A stretch of 64,000 nt of DNA from Alentia gelatinosa (lineage: Eukaryota; Annelida; Polychaeta; Phyllodocida; Polynoidae). The stretch spans positions 41,643,950 through 41,707,949 of the forward strand of contig OX465579.1 in the NCBI GenBank assembly GCA_950022655.1, written 5' to 3'. The translations under genes and the position numbers were made by a program. The notes beneath the pieces are model-generated. The model worked only from the letters and a program-made list of their open reading frames with translations, was not told where the DNA came from and ran no database searches. Positions within the stretch are counted from its first letter, which is position 1; every line of letters begins with the position of its first letter. This document shows positions 1 to 11,900 of this stretch, piece by piece.

Positions 1-2970
1 CAACTTCTCTCTTCAGATCAGTGTGGGTATCCGTGCTGGTTTTAACGGTGAAAACATTCGCATGGTCATCTCTATTGAATGCCTTAGTGGACCTCGGCGA
101 GTGTGATTAACTGAAAACGACCCTCATTTATTTCCTGTACGTCGGTGTTGACCGGGTCAGCGGAACGTGGAGTCTAATTTACGACCTGAAGGAATGACAT
201 GCTGGAACCCCGTCATGCCAGACAACAGCCTGCGTCGGTATGCATGGCTCGTTTGGCTGCGTCTCGCCAGGTGGCGGAGCATGCGCACTGCTATCACGAT
301 GCCACACGCTGGTAATCCCAGAACCACAATTAGCATAACAAGGCAGTTGGGTCAGTGGGTCACCATTGTGAAAATGGTTGGTTTGGGAACGGCAATGTAT
401 TTCACTCTGGCGGTGAAAACGCCAGTTAGCTCTTGAACAAGGGATCAAGTCCACATTGTGAATCATTCATAAAGGTTGAAAGGTGTGTGAACAATCTTCT
501 CGGGCGACATTCTAATTTTTGGTGATGGCTAAGGGATGTGACCCCATTCCTATCGGACAGGGTAAAGTTTATATTTCATATGGCATTGGACAGTTAGCAG
601 TCACAATATATAAGTGTGAGTCCGCATGGCACATGGCTTCTTAGCATTGCCTTCGATTTGGGTTCAATTCCATATACTACTTAGGAGTAATTGTACATCA
701 GAAAGTTGGCATGCTACTAATTCATGTTATTGCAACTACGTGCGAAATGTACAGTTATAAAATCCTGCCTATATGAATATCTGACTTGCTGGCTCAATCA
801 AGGGTGACCCAGACTCTTGTGTCCACAACCATGGCTGAAGATTTGAGACCCAATTAGACGAGACACATGCACCACTAAGTCAGCTTATGGTTTCCATCTC
901 ATTCCTTACGTACCCGGTCTTAGAGTAGTAATGAACAGTGGCCGTCAGAGGATTAGTTCATCCCTTGGTGGTTGGGGTTGGGAGTTAAAAGCACGCAACC
1001 TACATCCCCGCATCCTCTTGCGATACACTGCCTCTCGCGAAGAATTGAGTCCCGCTAGAGGGAACGATTTGATGGAAATCGCCGGAATAACTACAGTAAC
1101 CCAATACTGTCCCCATAGCAACAGCAACATCGCTGTTATTGGGGTTTTTATGGGTTCATTTATCACTGGAGGTGAATTTATTGTTTCATTCCCAAATGGT
1201 AATCTAGTCACTCTTACATTTTCTTTTAGGGACATGTAATTGTAAATGTGTGGTCATACACAAAGACGATTCGCAATAATGATAAAAATGATGAATAATT
1301 ACGGGAAATGGAAGTTGTTTTGGCACAATATGTCACCGATTTGAATATTGTCCCAAGTGTACCACTAAAAGGTAACGGTAGAACTCCAAACGATGTCAGT
1401 TTTGTTGTCAATACTCTCGGGAGAACCGGTTTCTATGGAAACATCTAATCAACAATTCATGCCCTGTCCTCATTCCAACTGGTCATAACCATTGCTTCAT
1501 CGTAATTAATAGATATAAAAAATGACTGAGTTAAAATTCAACTCAATCAATACCCTGTCTTACCTGGCTGGCAGTGATATCAGACAAAGGGAACGAGGAG
1601 AATTCATAATAAGTGACCTCTTCAAACAAAATGATAGTTCATCTCACTTTATGTTATGGGTATCAATATCATCAACAGACTTAATTCCTTCTTTATTTCA
1701 CATACCGGGGATAAACATATTACCTCTTGAAATAACACAGGGTAATCGTTTAGTAAATACCTCATTACTCACTGCAGACTAATCAATTTTTTTTTATTTG
1801 ATTTCTTTGTTGTAAGATACGCTTTGAAGAAGACGTGTGTTTCTACTGTTGCCTTGATATTGCTATTAATGATGCAACTACCATACTTCTATTATACATA
1901 TCCATTATTTTCATTTGTCTTATCCAGAGGAGTTATTATCTGTATTTATGCTTTCGGTATCTGTGGATGAGGTCTCAAGTAACCTAGTATTTTCAAGATA
2001 TGGTAAGGATATGAGGGGACCAACAAAGACACAATTCCTCGCGCACACTCATTTTTCAGTGCTCTCCGGCAATTGTCACCACTCTCATGTGGCATTGTGG
2101 ATTAGCCGTGGGTACCGTCAGACGCTGACCCCGCACTGCCCTACGCGTTTGCGGCATTGACCTTATTAACCCCTGAGTGGAAGCCATCATCTCATGTCGC
2201 CAGGGGGCATGTCAGCAAGGCCACGGCATGCCTTCCGTGTTACCTGCCCCCGGGCGGAGGACCAATTAACCATGGTCGTGTTCTAATTATAGAGCGATCG
2301 GCCACTTTTCAAAACAAGTGAGGCGCTCTGAGCAGCTCATCACGTGAGACGGTCGATGTCCCGGGGTCGAGTCTCTCCTCACGTTGCAATGAGCCTAGTT
2401 GCAAATTGCACTCTGGGTCAAAAGTCCCCACCACCCTACACCTACTCTCAAACTCCAATTACTATACATATATCCATTGCAGATGACTTCATGTTAGATT
2501 GGGAGCAGCTCATCTCCGTTTCCGTTTCAGATGAGTTGCTCATAACCTGGATTGATAATGGGTGGGAAGACGGTGGAGTAGTGCTCCCCGCTGAACGTAA
2601 TGAGGTTAGGCGGGCACAATAAACAGACTCAACTACGACGGATGCGGGGAAGTGAATTCTCAGGCATTGGCATTGCTAATCACTTGGAACGATCAGCATA
2701 TGGCGACCGTCAACAATGCCCTGTGTCAGTGCTACATTTGAGGAAAATGCTACTCGCTTAGAAATAAAGCATTAGCTTTTGAATATTGATATCTCCTTAA
2801 AATATGTACTATTTTCCAAGCCATATGAAAAGATTGTAATATGTGAATCGACATATCAATTAGATTATCATTCCATCTTTTGGATAAGTATATTTCTCAT
2901 AGCACAATTGTATTCCCTGTTGCTAGCCACCTCTCCAACGGGAATATTCTATCCGAACAATACAGTGTCC

Positions 2971-3228
2971 TTATCTAATACTTATCACTCTATTGTTCGA
3001 GTTAGTCCCGGGTACCTTCCCGGGAGCTATGCTGAACAAGCCAGACACCACAATGACCATGTGTGCCTGACCTTCCCGCCAACAAGGCCCTGTCCTGGTT
3101 AGGAGCAGGTCAACAAAGTCGTATGCTTGGGTGATATAATCCTGGGGGTGGACAGCGCCACGGGTGGGTCTTGCCCCTCCGGTAATGAAGAAATAACTCA
3201 GGCCCAACCACTGATGGACATTGCGCAT
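2971..3228 (-). other. unexplained coding-like ORF of 85 codons
   Basis: An open frame starts at an ATG at 3228 and runs through a GC-rich island. Its composition looks protein-like, including stretches such as HPQDYITQAYDFVDLLL and RTGPCWREGQAHMVIVV, with many C- or G-ending codons. After GGG AAG there is a possible GT donor, so it could be one exon of a longer gene or transposon ORF. An in-frame stop lies just upstream of the ATG. I do not recognise the protein and cannot connect it to other exons. Confidence 0.25.
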
Positions 3229-4050
3229 GTCCCGTCATGACTCATGAGGTCACGTGGGGGTTGCTAAGGCAACATGCGGGCAAAACAGCCCACCTTGGTC
3301 AAAAGGACAACCCAGGCAGAACACCATGCGTAGACATTGTTATTTCCCTGGTACGTGGGATTTCATAACTTGTTTTGGAATATGAACGGTCATGTGTAGG
3401 CAAGCATCTATTTTGTATCCGGTTAATTAGATATATCTCTACGTAGTTTAGTACAAGAAAATGAAGATAAATCCCTCAATGTATAGAATTAATTTGCGTG
3501 GCAACCTATATATTTTATAGTTTGAGGTTATGTTTTATCATTATTTTCTCACCTTAAAGAACGTACGAAATACTTTCCGCTCGTCTGATTTAAAAGAGAT
3601 CTCCCAGGCTTCTTCAGTATCTGTATGGATCTCAGGGAGTTATCTTCATCGGCTTATACCGAGGTGTGTGAATACTAAGCTGACAGGTGGTGCGTCGATC
3701 GTCGTTCGTTAATTGGGCTCGTTCGGTGGCCGGGGGCGCCTGCCCCACACCCCTTACCGGGTCTACAACCACCCCTAGGGACCGGATCAGGATCCCTGGG
3801 GAGGCGTATCCGGGAAATAGGAATGGAATATTAAGAAGCAGGGGGTGTGAAGGCACAGCTCAATAATCCGATCATGTTCCTTGTGGTAGCTTCAAGGCTT
3901 GATGCATGCCATCTTGATGTGGAGAAATAGGTCACAAAGCTCACACACAAGGTGTTTGCGGGTGCTGCATGACTCTCCCCATCTAACCTAAGAGGTTCAT
4001 ACTATTTACGCAGTTCAAGAACATTGATTTTTACCCTCCTTGGTGCATGA

Positions 4051-4212
4051 TAGAATAGAGGGAAACTATGTTCCGGTGAGCAAAAGTTCAAAGTTACGAG
4101 GTAAGGCTTGGAAAAAATACTGCCCAAGGCGTCAGCCGCGGGCAGTAATTTTTCCAAGCCTTACCGAGTAACTTTGACTTTTGCTTACCGGTACCTGGTT
4201 TCCCTATTCCTA
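4051..4212. repeat. foldback element, about 70-bp arms
   Basis: The left arm (GAATAGAGGGAAACT... GTGAGCAAAAGTTCAAAGTTAC...) is the imperfect reverse complement of the right arm (...GTAACTTTGACTTTTGCTTACC... CCCTATTCC). The arms meet at a short GC-rich centre around 4123-4137. It could form one long hairpin, as expected of a foldback-type nonautonomous transposon. No target duplication could be read with confidence, and no protein is encoded. Confidence 0.8.
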
Positions 4213-4306
4213 TATACCTTCAAATATCGATAAAAATGCTTAATTCTTTACCTGAAACACTTCCGAAGCAAGTGACCACCCTTATCGAGTAACCACAACA
4301 GCTATT

Positions 4307-4396
4307 GTTTCGTCCCGCTGATGTATTGTATCACGTGATCAGAGCGGGACGAAAACGTCAGAGCGGGACGAAAACATGAGAGCGGGACGAAAACGT
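4307..4396. repeat. 19-bp spaced GAGCGGGACGAAAAC repeats plus inverted copy
   Basis: GAGCGGGACGAAAAC occurs three times in direct orientation with 19-bp spacing (starting near 4342, 4361 and 4380). A reverse-complement half, GTTTCGTCCCGCT, lies at about 4307-4319. Between them is TATCACGTGATC, which contains a palindromic CACGTG core. This may be the end of a foldback element or a small cluster of binding sites. Confidence 0.6.
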
Positions 4397-7300
4397 CAAC
4401 CTCGACACATAACTTATTTTTAATGCACCCCCCAGCAGCGGTATGTAACTCTATTTAGTTCAATAATGAGTATATAGGAATACATTGTACATGTATTCCA
4501 AAATATATATGTAAGATTCTTCTCTGCTCCAGTAATCTTAGTCATTGTGCATCTCCTTCGGATTTACCACAGACTTTGATGATTTTTTTATATGTCCGTC
4601 GATTTACGCACAACAGACTACAACATGATAAGATATATATACTTATGTACACATATTTTCAATATGTATACATATAAAAAGACTATACATTCAGGAACGT
4701 AACAGCATAATTTTGATTTATCACAGAGAAAATAAAGGAAATGTACCCCATCAATTTTATTTAGCATCAACTTTATTCAAATGTGGTCGACACGGTTCGC
4801 GTAATTGTGGCAGCAGGAACTCAGGATCGACAGAGGAGGCTGTATGTCGGTTGTGTCAGTAGAAATGGAGTCACCAATTCTAACAACCTACTGTTGTACT
4901 GAAATTCATACAGACACCAACTTCAGGATGTTCAATCATATTCCCATCACTAGAGAGCATTTTGAATTTACCTTTATTCATTTTTAATGTGAAACGTAGA
5001 ATATCATTTGATTACACAAATCAATATAGCAATTATAGGGAATGAAGGTCTACTAGAGTTTGTTTTTCAATAAGCGGGGTGTCCATATCTATGAGGTAGC
5101 GCGAGTAGCCTTACAGAATACGGACTCGAACTAGTGGCTCCATATATAAGATGTTAAAAACGATACCAAGTGGAAAGGGGAGACTAATATCTAGCCAATG
5201 GCACATTAGACTATTGATCTCAGTAGACCTCTCATATATATTACGGGGAGCTAGTGGATTGGACTTTAAAAAGCATATTCTTGTTACTAATTTCGACTTT
5301 TAGGGGGAATGCTTTCCAGGACGCAAAAGTAGTAATTGTCATTTTGTGTATTCTGTTATTTGAAATGTAAATTTTCTTATTTGCTATTTGGCAATAACCA
5401 TTACACAAAAATGATGTGATATAGATAGACAATAGAAAGTCTGAATAAGTTATCAATTAATATTTGTAAGGAAAGTAAAATCAGGCATACGCGAAAAAAT
5501 CTCAGTTCCACCTCGCGGCAGCTGTTCCCTCTCGTTAATGATTTATATCTAATATAAATGTCTGCTGATAGAGAACGAAGACTTCCGATTGGGCGGGAAA
5601 TCCGTCAGAGGCCCTGCGCCAGGTTTCTACTTCCGGTGCGTCAATGAGTCACCGGAAATGAGAGGGCCTTTGCCTGCGTCCCGCTTTCGTTCAGCAATTC
5701 AGCAACAATCATGTGGGCGCCGTTAAATGCCTCACATTTACATGCTTCAAAACCGCCTGGGGAAACGAAGCCAATATACAAGTATTTGCAAGTATAGATG
5801 GTATGTTAATCACACCGTGCCTATAAAGATAGTCCAAAATTAATGCATCCAATTTCGTTCATATTCATAAGCATAGGTTGCAATTGATGAAATACCATTG
5901 GAGTTGACTACTTCCTCTAAAAAGAAATAACTCTCTGTCAGGGACGTTTCTCCAAATGAGCTGTAATTGCCACTCCCGTTCCTTATGTAATAATTGCAAG
6001 GTTCCTCTCGAAACTTGAAATGTCGCATGTGCAAATAACCTCATATCAATACTTTGATGGTGGCGCACCATAGATTCAATTAAAATTGCCATATTGTATT
6101 TTCATAGTATCTTCTCGGTCTTTGTTGTTTGAGGTCCCAGGTGATTCGGAGGGTATAGGGATTGAACTATAGCAAACCTACTTTGGTCTATTTTTGTATA
6201 TATCTCAAAAGGATTGTTTCCTTAATTCAGGAAAGTAATTGTATTGTTCTTCACAATACCTTCAGTTTTCTTTTATAGTTATACTGTTGTTTTGGTGTTT
6301 TGGGCCGATTTTCTTTCACAAACTGAGTCCGAAAGTATGTGTCTAACAGTAAGACTTACGTTGCATGTTTGATAGTGAGGAGCTGGGAGAAATTCTTTTT
6401 CCTATGTGTGTCCATGTGCAAGTCTTCACTGACCAATTCAGAGGTGAGCAGTCTTGACAAGTTCACTGCGAGCAAAAACTCGTTTTGGGTGAAAAAAAAA
6501 AATTGTATTGACATTCATGGGCATTTCCTTCCATAGGCATAACAAGGCACCATAATAGTTATCAATTACCAATGTATAGTGTATCCAAACAATATCCCTC
6601 AGTAAAGGAGGGAAAATATCAACCTGATCTGCATGTTGGTCTTCATTAGCTGTCGAGTCCTTTAAACCACAAAGTTTTTCTATTCACTGTAGACTGAATG
6701 TAGTATTCACAAATTAGAGCTTTAAAAGTAAAAGGAATTTTTGTTATGACAAGGGACATTTTCAGAGTTCTCTTTGCACCCTTGTCTGCTTCATATTACT
6801 CAATTCAAGTATGGCTGAGGAGTAAGCAGAAACCAATGTATAAACCCTTTTCCTTGGCTTGATTTTCTGCCTGATGTCTCTGACCAGTGAGTTGCATGGA
6901 TAATTCTGGATGATGCACACAGGATTGTAAGTCTGGATATATCATTGTCTGTGTTGTGAGACATAATCCAAGACTAAAGCGTATAATGTTGCAATGGCCT
7001 CTGCAGTGACGATACTTATACATAGGCGGGTAATCCGGCATTAGGGCTACCATATGCTGCGTAGGCAGCAGAGCCCTATGTCCTTCTTTAGACCCATCTG
7101 ACAGGGAGGTGTTCTCTCTGGGATTCCCCTTGATCACCTTTATACCGGATAGAACTGGTTTTCTCCCTTTGTGCATATTATCTATAATTATGTTTATGTG
7201 TTGCAACTTTGCTGTAACCGCAATTTGGTTTGACCCCACTCGTTTTAGGTCTCATCCTATAACTTCAACCAGTCCCACGGAATACTCTGATCATAAAATT

Positions 7301-8808
7301 TGAAACCATGCCATACCCTAAGTCTACTTCTCCCCACAAGTAAGTTTGATGCTAATTACTGAATAAATATGAAGCTTTCCTTTATGTCTCTTTTGCCTTA
7401 AGTAGCGCTTTACATTTTTATTATGTAACAGTAGTCAATCAAAAACTTTGATCTTTGTTCTACCATGAGAAAATGAACGAAATCGATATTGATAGACCAA
7501 AGGGGAAAAAATCATCAGAAGCACGTAGTTTCACAATGTAATGCAGCATTGTTGAATGAAGGAACTCGCTTTAGTGTGGAAGTGACATACGCGTGATATA
7601 TGTTCAGATTATTTATTCATACGATTCAACCAGAAGCTGAACCGTGAAACAATGGAAAAGCAGGGCACAACTATGACTGGGATCAAATCTGTATATGTAT
7701 AGCCAGATTTATCTACAATGGTTTATATTAGGATAGGTTAGGGTAGCAAATGCAATTGAAAGTCTGTTCGCAAATAAATCAAAGACAAATATTCTAAAAA
7801 AAAAGAACACACTCAATTATTTACATCCACTTACAATCTGTAAAAGGTTGATCCCATTATATATATTTGGGATATATTTCTCGTGATTGTCACAAAGATT
7901 ATTTGTGAGAATGTGATACTAAAAAATCTTACCTACTTAACAGAGTAACAGAGTCACTAACGTATGACTATTTTGGGGACTACTACAATAATTACCAGTC
8001 TAGTAAGTCCAGCTATTTAGTATCATACAAATAAAAGTCAAACAAAGAGTTTTATATTGCAGTACATGTGGTGACAAATAACAGAAATAATACTGACTTA
8101 TTGAGAACATTCCATTGTAAAGAAATATATGTACATGTAGTTTACTTGAAGGGAAGTACACGCATACTTAATGCACACTGTATAAACTCTAATAGCTGGT
8201 ATTGTAGGCACAAATTTAAAAAGAAAAGAAAAGACATAATCAAATCCTCAATACAACGACCCTGTAGCAGGATGGGGCTAATGATGCATTATGAAAGCAA
8301 TGATCAAGACAGTAAGCTTAATGTAATAATACAGCGAACCTGAATTAAGAGAACTTTTGGCACTCTTTTCCTGACACAGTCACACATCTGAGAAGCTAGA
8401 TTACAAAGATCACACCCTTCTTCAGATCGACACAAATATCACAGATATGAATTTCTTTTCATAAGAATAGACATCCACGATCCAAGTAAGCTCCGTGCCT
8501 TACCTCTCGCTTGGACATAGTACAGTAAGCTAAGTCTCAAGATAAACCACAATACCGCTTTTTCTACAATCGCGTACTCCGTTAAAGAATAGATCGTCCT
8601 GATTGTTAGTAAACCTTTTTTTATCTCATTATTTAGGTTTCACCGCTCTCCCGGTGAGGATACATCCGATTTTTAACAATTATTTATCTTTTAGGAAGAT
8701 AGTGAGGACATGGTTGGATATGGTTTGTATCGTAGCAAAGGAAATTCTTGTAGTATAAATGTATATAATACAGAAATAGATAATGTATATTGGAGATGTA
8801 CATAGTGT

Positions 8809-8968
8809 TCAGGCTATGGTGGCTGCACGCTGCGCTGCGAAGTGGGCAGGATGTGTGCCTGTCGCCTCGAAATGTGCCTTGGTGCGCACCAGGGCTGACC
8901 GGGGGCCCTCTGGTTCTACCATGAAGACCCGGTCCTGAAGTTGGACATCTTTACTCCGTATCCGCTCT
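8809..8968 (-). CDS. LEXM: LEXM exon 10 (last coding)
   Basis: The acceptor TTTCCCTGCAG precedes 8968. The exon completes a split Gln codon and runs open for 52 residues to TGA at 8811-8809. It encodes QERIRSKDVQLQDRVF near its start and ends in ...AAQRAATIA (residues 381-433). A stop (TAA) would be read if exon 9 were not spliced, so this exon is required for the full-length C-terminus. It contains no PGPG repeat. Confidence 0.75.
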
Positions 8969-11900
8969 CTGCAGGGAAAAGAGACCATAATGTGCTGAAA
9001 CTTAACTTTCTAAAACCAGATATTCTCAATAACAATGCGAAACGGAATTCTTTTTGACTAAGAGATACTATGATGCCTTCGCTTTCCCCTCCTATGTGTT
9101 TTTAATAAGGAACCAATAAAATAACGAAGGGCATGTCGAACGGCCCATTTCATGCTATTGAAATCTTAGATTATGATCTTCATTGAAAATTTGGTCACCA
9201 GCAGGAATACTTCTCTATCGCAAACTTGGTACATTTAGTCATAGTATTAACCTTGAAAATAAATACCCAGTCCTAATACCAAATTCGTATAATATTTTCT
9301 CTCCTTAGTCTTATATTATACTTGCATCCAAGGGACAGACCGAAGGCTATGTTATCTAGTAGCAAAATATGCAGTTTGAAATACTTACTGCAAGAACTTT
9401 TCTCTTGAGGCGTCGGGCTTTTGTGTCTTTGACTTGTAAAGACTTCTGTGACCATTTTTGTGCTGGGCCTTTTCAAATATCTGAATGTCGTAGCGTCCTG
9501 GTCCAACGGGGTTCTAATGACATGAAAAAGAAAAAAATACGTCTGAGAACAAGTAGAATTGACCCTTTTTTTAATTGAATAATTTTCTAGCTTTTCTAAC
9601 AATTACATTGGGAGGGCAGATCAATTCAAGTGTTATGTATTGAATTCTTACTCTATTCGCATTTGATAGGAAGGGAATGGGGATGTTGCAAGCAATAAGA
9701 CTCAAAGAAAACCTACAGAAAGTATAACTACCATCTTTGGGGACTTTTACCAAAATATTGAACGTAATCTAGAGAAAGTAGTCAAATAGTTTGTTAACAA
9801 ACGAACTTGGAATCGTATTTATGGGTTAGGGGATCTACCGGTAGCACAGAAAGCGTTCCTAGTAATGATTTTCCGGCATTATGCCCGATTTATCACTTTG
9901 TATCAATTTGAAAGAAGTACACATTCAAACGATTGCACCATAAACTTATGCAATTAGCCACACGAAATGTAAAGTGCATTATTAATTCCAGTCAAACATT
10001 TGCAATGGTTAATGAGTTACATTTGACAAATGGGAATTCGGTATTTTAGTAAATCTATCGAAAACAAGTGAGACACAGCAATAGAATAAACTCATTTCCT
10101 AAACAGAAAAGATTTAAAACATTTCCTGATGTGATTCTTCACAAAGCTTGAAGAAACTCGTCATTCTCCTCAAAACTCTAGTATAAATAAAAGTTATTAA
10201 AAAAAACAAAAGAAACTGCATGATTAAAAAAAACTCTCATCATGACGAAAGCAAATTTTCCTCATGACCATACAGTAATATAATGCCTGATAACGATGTC
10301 TTAAGCTCTATTTCGGCACCTCTTTACCTACTGAGAACGGTAATCCCTTTAAAGTACATGCGCCATCCCAAGTAGCGACGCGAACTGACTTCAAAGCTAG
10401 ATACACAGACACTATTAACTGGTCCCCGTATAGGGATTGTAACAGATTTTAGCAATAGACGGCGTTACCATCGATATGAAGTACTATTACCTATGAATAC
10501 GTTTGATGAATATAAATATGGTAAACGGGTTAGATCACGGAATTGTTATGCAGGCATTCTAACAAGAGGTTGAGGCTTGGCACGCCATATACTTAGTATA
10601 TGTACTTGGCAATTTGAGAGGAACTAGAATTTAGCCCATTACAGCGTTAACAGGTCGGTACCCATTACGTTAACTGTTGCAATTCCTGTTTGTCAGACCT
10701 TTCTATCACATATCATATGTTTCAAAATCCATAAATGAATAGAGGAAGTATATCTCTAAATTCCCTTCACAGATTTTTCATCTCTCTCCTTTCTAAAAAC
10801 AAACTATAAATAAAACCCCAAAACAAAGCATTTTTACTATGCCCATTAGCAAAAGTCTCACAGCAACGGATTACTCTCCATAAATGAACACAAATATGCT
10901 ATGAATAAAATGTCCAAACAATACAACAATATATCCAGGAATGCCTTATTTTCAGTAAACGGTCATTTACTGGGGAGGAGGTAAGTGATCAGATTTTAGT
11001 TCAAATTTCTGTCTAGTAATTACTTTAGATGATATCAAACAAGGAAAATGACCGTCTATACGTTGCTGAATATATCGTTATATATATGTTCAAATGAGAG
11101 AAATTACTGAAATATTATACACGATTCACTCCTTCATTACACTCGGAACATACCGTTTTCTGCGTTTCAAGCATATACAGCGAGCAAAGCAAATTGTCAT
11201 ACAAATCTTATACAAAGCACAAACTGACATTGTTGGGTTTCAACATGAATTATCGAACAATTTTGACCAAGTTTGTAGAGAATGTATGTGGGAGAGACGC
11301 AGATGTCAACCTTTCGGTTACACTTACAATATTTTCGAGTACGGATTTTTTGCCACCAGGCAAAAAAGAAGACTAGGAAACATTTTTTCCATGCAAGTTT
11401 GTAGATAAGATTGATTTCCATCAAATTAAGTTCGTTTATTTCATGTGATACTTATTTATAAATTACATATTGCCTTTGAATTGAAATATGATTTAGATAG
11501 GCACTGAATCTAAAAGTGATTATAAAACTAATACTAATATTCAAACTACAAACTTACAAAGTTGCCGGTGAAGAACTTGGTGGCTATCCTGTCGTTACGC
11601 TGTGCCGAGGACAGGAAGCCAGGTGATTTCTTGGCTTGTGAAGGAGGTTTGGACAACTCTTTGGGTTCGTAATTCCCAGGACCTGGCTCATCCTAAACAC
11701 GGGAACATAAAATGTTACAATAACACATTATACAAAGAATCATGCAGACTTGCATAATCAAGCTTGATTATGGATACCCATGAAATGAATAATCTAAATC
11801 ATGATGAAATACTTTACAATATGTAACTCTCATATAATAGGCAAAGGCGGAATAGAGGACAGATAAGAAGATAGGTAGGAACGAGGGGAGGGTTTTTAAA

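Larger units (their letters stand above)
1..8808. other. intergenic DNA 3' of LEXM, mostly anonymous
   Basis: No exon chain could be built here. The stretch is AT-rich with three GC-richer islands (about 2090-2350, 3000-3350 and 3715-3860). The only structures I can support are the long foldback at 4051-4212, the short repeats at 4307-4396 and the coding-like minus-strand ORF at 2971-3228, each listed separately. Other open frames are short, show no recognisable motif and are not flanked by convincing splice sites. I see nothing in 4400-8808 beyond AT-rich unique-looking sequence. Confidence 0.5.

Noticed and set aside
130..440. Minus-strand frame with a hydrophobic stretch (CLVMLIVVLGLPACGIVIAV) followed by a basic segment, like transmembrane helix 5 and the next loop of a rhodopsin-like receptor.
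   Set aside because: It is broken by an in-frame stop just before the hydrophobic part, has no other recognisable receptor motif, and no neighbouring helices were found.
5840..6092. Two overlapping minus-strand frames that look mildly protein-like.
   Set aside because: The two frames compete over the same bases, and neither has a recognised domain or flanking splice sites.
6805..7239. The longest open frame in the left part of the window (144 codons, minus strand).
   Set aside because: It shows no motif, no codon bias I can see, and no splice-linked neighbours; it may be chance in unique sequence.
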